In this document: positions 42,515 to 44,961 of the stretch, in pieces | How positions within the stretch are numbered: position 1 is the stretch's first letter | How the letters are laid out: the number at the start of each line of letters is the position of its first letter | DNA from: Prevotella sp. | GTDB lineage: Bacteria > Bacteroidota > Bacteroidia > Bacteroidales > Bacteroidaceae | Direction: 5' to 3' | Length of the DNA: 44,961 nt | Assembly (NCBI GenBank): GCA_022781445.1 | Contig: JALETQ010000056.1 | Coordinates: 1 to 44,961 of the forward strand | The notes under the pieces: model-generated | What the model was told of the DNA's origin: nothing | Database searches by the model: none | The model's input: the letters and a program-made list of their open reading frames with translations, nothing else | Translations under genes and position numbers: made by a program

Positions 42515-42546
42515 CAAAATTACGCTTTTTTCATCGTTCATGCAAC
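42515..42546 (-). promoter_or_regulatory. Promoter of AICAR transformylase gene
   Basis: On the minus strand GTTG (42543-42546), 20 bases, TAATTTTG (42515-42522). The ~87-base leader contains a CGGTC-gcat-GACCG hairpin (42449-42462). It partly overlaps the region of the opposite promoter at 42566. Confidence 0.6.
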
Positions 42547-42565
42547 AGTCTTCGCAAATAATCCT

Positions 42566-42573
42566 TACCTTTG
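42566..42573 (+). promoter_or_regulatory. -7 box of the 89-residue protein gene
   Basis: TACCTTTG, a full TAnnTTTG match, 21 bases before the ATG at 42595. A longer frame beginning inside the box is therefore excluded. Confidence 0.55.
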
Positions 42574-42594
42574 CACCCGTCGAAAAGACATGTT

Positions 42595-42864
42595 ATGGAA
42601 AAGAAAATTCAAGCATTAAAAAAACTGTTGGAAGTTCTTGAAAACGATTTGGGGCGGAAGTCTAAGAATATTCTTGTCGCCAAAAAGGTCAAGACCATTC
42701 TTCACGGCATGGAAAAGCCGAGCCGAGACACCCTCGACAAGCTGTCGTTGCTGGCAGGTTTTCAAGATTGGGAGAGCTTGCAGCATGCACTCCACGGCGA
42801 ATCTGACGGACAATCGAATTACGAAGACGAACAAACAACATCAAAAAAAGAGGTCGGGAAATGA
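42595..42864 (+). CDS. Hypothetical protein, 89 aa
   Basis: Starts MEKKIQALKKLLEVLENDLG, an amphipathic helix-rich N-terminus with Lys/Leu heptad-like spacing, continues helical (KVKTILHGMEKPSRDTLDKL, then LAGFQDWESLQHALHG) and ends in a charged, probably disordered tail from about residue 70. No family recognised. It has its own promoter, divergent from the AICAR transformylase, and shares a terminator with the convergent rplS; the terminator stem covers its last codons and stop. Confidence 0.7.
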   Translation: MEKKIQALKKLLEVLENDLGRKSKNILVAKKVKTILHGMEKPSRDTLDKLSLLAGFQDWESLQHALHGESDGQSNYEDEQTTSKKEVGK

Positions 42865-42882
42865 TTTCCGACCTCTTTTTTT
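42843..42882. terminator. Bidirectional terminator between 89-aa gene and rplS
   Basis: AAAAAAAGAGGTCGG (42843-42857) and CCGACCTCTTTTTTT (42868-42882) form a perfect 15-bp stem with a ten-base loop and T tracts on both strands. The stem begins inside the 89-aa coding sequence, whose stop is at 42862-42864. Confidence 0.92.
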
Positions 42883-42966
42883 GCTTGGTTGCAAATATCC
42901 TTCGCCGATGACGGATTGACGGTTGCCCCATCCTTGCCGTCGCCGGAGGAACAAATCAAAGCGCAA

Positions 42967-43338
42967 TTACGCTTTGTCTGCGGCTTGAGTGGCTGTACGC
43001 TTTTCAGCGATACGTGCTTTCTTACCAGTGAGCTTACGCAGATAGTAGAGTTTGCTGCGACGCACCTTACCAATCTTGTTTACTTCAATCGAATCGATGT
43101 TGGGCGATTCGATGGGGAAGATACGTTCTACGCCCACGGTTCCCGACATTTTGCGAACGGTGAATCGTTTTTTGTCGCCATGACCGGCGATTTTGATGAC
43201 CACACCACGGTAGAGCTGGATACGCTCTTTGTTACCTTCGACGATTTTGTAAGCCACGGTAACGGTGTCGCCCGCTTTGAATTCAGGGAATTTTTTTCCG
43301 GTTGCAAATGCCTCTTCGGCAACTTTAATCAAGTCCAT
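42967..43338 (-). CDS. rplS: 50S ribosomal protein L19
   Basis: The 123-residue protein has the L19 pattern: [29 protein letters not shown] (about 20-48, KERIQ.Y.G), [21 protein letters not shown] and [21 protein letters not shown]. It is monocistronic here rather than part of rpsP-rimM-trmD-rplS, as in other Bacteroidetes. Confidence 0.97.
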   Translation of the reverse strand: MDLIKVAEEAFATGKKFPEFKAGDTVTVAYKIVEGNKERIQLYRGVVIKIAGHGDKKRFTVRKMSGTVGVERIFPIESPNIDSIEVNKIGKVRRSKLYYLRKLTGKKARIAEKRTATQAADKA

Positions 43339-43418
43339 TTTGCTATTTCATTTATGATTTGTTGGTTCGACGCAACATGGCCAATGACTCGTCCATTGCC
43401 AGCGGTTACGCCAAAATC
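43339..43418 (-). promoter_or_regulatory. rplS leader with hairpin
   Basis: About 80 untranslated bases. A stem of eight base pairs with one bulge (TGG CAATG / CATTG CCA, 43378-43401) lies in the middle and a weak GTTG/CAAC stem (about 43361-43376) nearer the ATG. Could be an L19-responsive leader; inference only. Confidence 0.4.
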
Positions 43419-43422
43419 GGTG

Positions 43423-43430
43423 CAAAGTTA
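43423..43430 (-). promoter_or_regulatory. -7 box of rplS
   Basis: TAACTTTG on the minus strand, a full TAnnTTTG match. No clear -33 element. Confidence 0.5.
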
Positions 43431-43630
43431 CGGTTTTTATTTGAATTATGCCACTTTTGCCCGTCTTTTTTGGTCCTCTACACGATTCCGGAATGGTTGC
43501 AGTTATATCATTCTGAAGTGATTTAATATATAGTGTCGAAATATCACCGAGTTTCTATAATGTATGACATCATGCCTGTCAACATGACAGATTTTTTCCT
43601 TAAAACAATGATTAATCGACCGTAAATTAG

Positions 43631-43638
43631 TATATTTG
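43631..43638 (+). promoter_or_regulatory. -7 box of Fic gene
   Basis: TATATTTG, a full TAnnTTTG match, 23 bases before the ATG. No clear -33 element in the AT-rich sequence upstream. Confidence 0.5.
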
Positions 43639-43661
43639 CTGTCGTTAAAGGTAAGGCAATT

Positions 43662-44495
43662 ATGACAAAACAAGATTTTTTAGATATACTGGAAGAACAT
43701 AAAAGCTCGGGCTTCCAAGAGCAGATAGACTATGAAAAGTTCTATCTATACTCAATTGTAACCCATTCAACGGCCATCGAAGGGTCAACGATGACCGAAG
43801 TGGAGAACCAGCTGCTTTTCGACGAAGGCATTACGGCCAAAGGAAAGAACATCATTGAGCAAAACATGAACCTTGATCTTAAGGATGCTTATGAGCAAAG
43901 CATGGAAATGGCAAGGGAGCATACCCCTTTCTCTGTTGATATGCTAAAGCAACTGTCGTCAATAGTGATGAGAAGAACAGGTGCGGCGTATAATACACTT
44001 GCCGGGACTTTCGATTCATCAAAGGGGGATTTACGTCTTGTAAACGTAACAGCCGGATATGGAGGAAAGTCATACATGAATTACCTAAAGGTACCACAGA
44101 AACTAAAAGAGTTCTGTGAAGAAATGAATGAGAGAAGGGAACAGCTCTTAAATAATCCCGATGTATACGAGCAATACCGTTTGAGTTTTGATGCACATCT
44201 GCAACTTGTGACGATCCACCCATGGGTAGACGGTAATGGCAGGATGTCGAGATTGATCATGAATCATCTTCAGAATGAGTTCGGTCTGGTGCCCAATAAG
44301 ATATTAAAGGAGGACAAGGCCGAATATATCAATGCCTTGGTGAAATCAAGAGAGGAAGATTCAAATGTCCCGTTCCAAGACTTCATGTTCCGGGAACATG
44401 CCAAAAACCTTCGGATGGAAATTGAAAATTACAGGATATCCATGGAAGAGGAAGAAGAGGAAGAACAGAAACCCCGACGGGGGTTCCGTAGATAA
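43662..44495 (+). CDS. Fic family protein (probable AMP transferase) with inhibitory motif
   Basis: Fic enzymes transfer AMP (or another phosphate-containing group) to target proteins. The 277-residue protein has the catalytic motif HPWVDGNGR at 186-194 (HxFx[D/E]GNGR type, Trp for Phe) and STAIEG at 36-41, the [S/T]xxxE[G/N] inhibitory helix, at the N-terminal side as in class II, self-inhibited Fic proteins. A beta-flap segment lies near 120-140, and the C-terminus is a Glu-rich run and basic end (MEEEEEEEQKPRRGFRR). The gene is visibly AT-richer than its neighbours and adjoins a transposase fragment, suggesting transfer. Target unknown. Confidence 0.93.
   Translation: MTKQDFLDILEEHKSSGFQEQIDYEKFYLYSIVTHSTAIEGSTMTEVENQLLFDEGITAKGKNIIEQNMNLDLKDAYEQSMEMAREHTPFSVDMLKQLSSIVMRRTGAAYNTLAGTFDSSKGDLRLVNVTAGYGGKSYMNYLKVPQKLKEFCEEMNERREQLLNNPDVYEQYRLSFDAHLQLVTIHPWVDGNGRMSRLIMNHLQNEFGLVPNKILKEDKAEYINALVKSREEDSNVPFQDFMFREHAKNLRMEIENYRISMEEEEEEEQKPRRGFRR
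44471..44486 (+). terminator. Weak hairpin at the end of the Fic gene
   Basis: AACCCC-gacg-GGGGTT overlaps the last codons. No T tract follows directly, so termination here is uncertain. Confidence 0.3.
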
Positions 44496-44788
44496 TCAAT
44501 TAAATAAAGGGTCACTTGAACGGTAAAGTTCATTGTACGTTGTCAAATAAAAGTGCACAGTTGCAACTGTAGTTATTTATTTTGATAGTTGCTCATTTTG
44601 TTCTCATAAATTCTATTACCTCAAATCCGCAACTGTTGCGATAAAATGCCAGTTTGGCTCATACCCATCATTTTGTTGTCTCTGGCTGTCATGATGGTGT
44701 CGTATTTTTCGTGACAGAGCATTTCATCCCCTTACCCCACACAGCGACTTGAGGCAATACGCCGTTGAACACCGACAAGCACTAACGA
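44496..44788. other. Non-coding region between Fic gene and transposase, probable IS end
   Basis: AT-rich. Contains the 14-base palindrome ACAGTTGCAACTGT (44557-44570) and a related CGCAACTGTTGCG (about 44627-44639). One boundary of the insertion sequence should lie here, but the other end is outside the window, so the terminal inverted repeat cannot be identified. Confidence 0.35.
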
Positions 44789-44961
44789 TTACCCAAAGTC
44801 TGTATTGAACATGTTTCTAGAGGCATGATTGTCTGTGTACATATTCAGCACCGACTGCCTCGACGTTCTGATCCACTTGGCCGGGACAGAGATAAACTTG
44901 AAAACGAAGGCCTTGATACGGCTTGTTGTCTTGAGTCCGAACTTCTTCACTTGCAGTCTCT
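44789..44961 (-). CDS. Transposase C-terminal fragment, cut by window end
   Basis: The minus-strand frame running in from the window edge encodes at least 56 residues: RLQVKKFGLKTTSRIKAF, then a basic and aromatic stretch with KWIRTSRQSVLNMYTDN, stop TAA at 44789-44791. The basic, Trp/Tyr-containing end is typical of DDE transposases of Bacteroidales insertion sequences; an IS1380-like element is my best guess but is uncertain. The remainder lies beyond 44961. Confidence 0.65.
   Translation of the reverse strand, partial: RLQVKKFGLKTTSRIKAFVFKFISVPAKWIRTSRQSVLNMYTDNHASRNMFNTDFG

Overview
The window looks like chromosome from a member of the Bacteroidales, most likely Prevotella or a close relative. 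The evidence is a set of gene pairings typical of that order (rplM-rpsI-rpsB-tsf; rimP-nusA-infB; etfB-etfA-acyl-CoA dehydrogenase; an epimerase-type threonine dehydrogenase beside kbl), a subtilase whose C-terminus resembles a type IX secretion sorting domain, start codons without obvious Shine-Dalgarno sequences, and many matches to the Bacteroidetes sigma-ABfr promoter (TTTG, 19-21 bases, TAnnTTTG). About 37 protein genes can be supported. I see no rRNA or tRNA gene and no CRISPR array.

Layout. 1-5.5 kb: translation/transcription operon rimP-nusA-infB (minus) with a long leader. 5.5-9.2 kb: etfB-etfA-acyl-CoA dehydrogenase operon (minus). 9.8-19.9 kb: plus-strand genes: M16 peptidase, pncB, acyl-CoA synthetase-prfB-small membrane protein-CYTH protein, M20 peptidase, a membrane-anchored helix-hairpin-helix protein and a DUF4252-like secreted protein. 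20.2-23.3 kb: exonuclease, then the divergent threonine-to-glycine pair kbl / threonine dehydrogenase. 23.8-27.5 kb: gmk-nadD (minus) facing away from ogt and an acyltransferase fusion (plus). 27.8-36.3 kb (minus): membrane acyltransferase, secreted subtilase, FadL-type porin, nadK-ABC transporter. 36.8-43.3 kb: tsf, rpsB, rpsI, rplM, a small basic protein, a stand-alone AICAR transformylase, an 89-residue unknown (plus) and rplS. 43.6 kb to the end: an AT-richer Fic protein and the 3' end of a transposase, the only clearly accessory segment.

Three non-coding signals stand out. (1) The 5' UTR of pncB can fold into a very regular H-type pseudoknot (7+7 bp perfect helices plus a 6-bp hairpin with AACG loop) starting a few bases after a near-consensus promoter: a candidate riboswitch or other cis-regulatory RNA for NAD salvage. 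(2) Three intergenic loci carry the same 81-base architecture: four 15-base units (AAAACCTGCCCTTTT-like, in either orientation, or AAAAGGGGTACTTTT-like) at an exact 22-base period. (3) Three intergenic copies of a ~150-base element with ~40-base imperfect terminal inverted repeats look like a MITE or REP-type family. The rplM, rpsB and rplS leaders also look like candidate autoregulatory ribosomal-protein leaders.

Three NAD enzymes (PncB, NadD, NadK) are encoded here but in separate transcription units. Acyl-CoA synthetase, FadL-type porin, acyl-CoA dehydrogenase and ETF together would allow uptake, activation and oxidation of acyl chains, although they are not one operon and this is inference.
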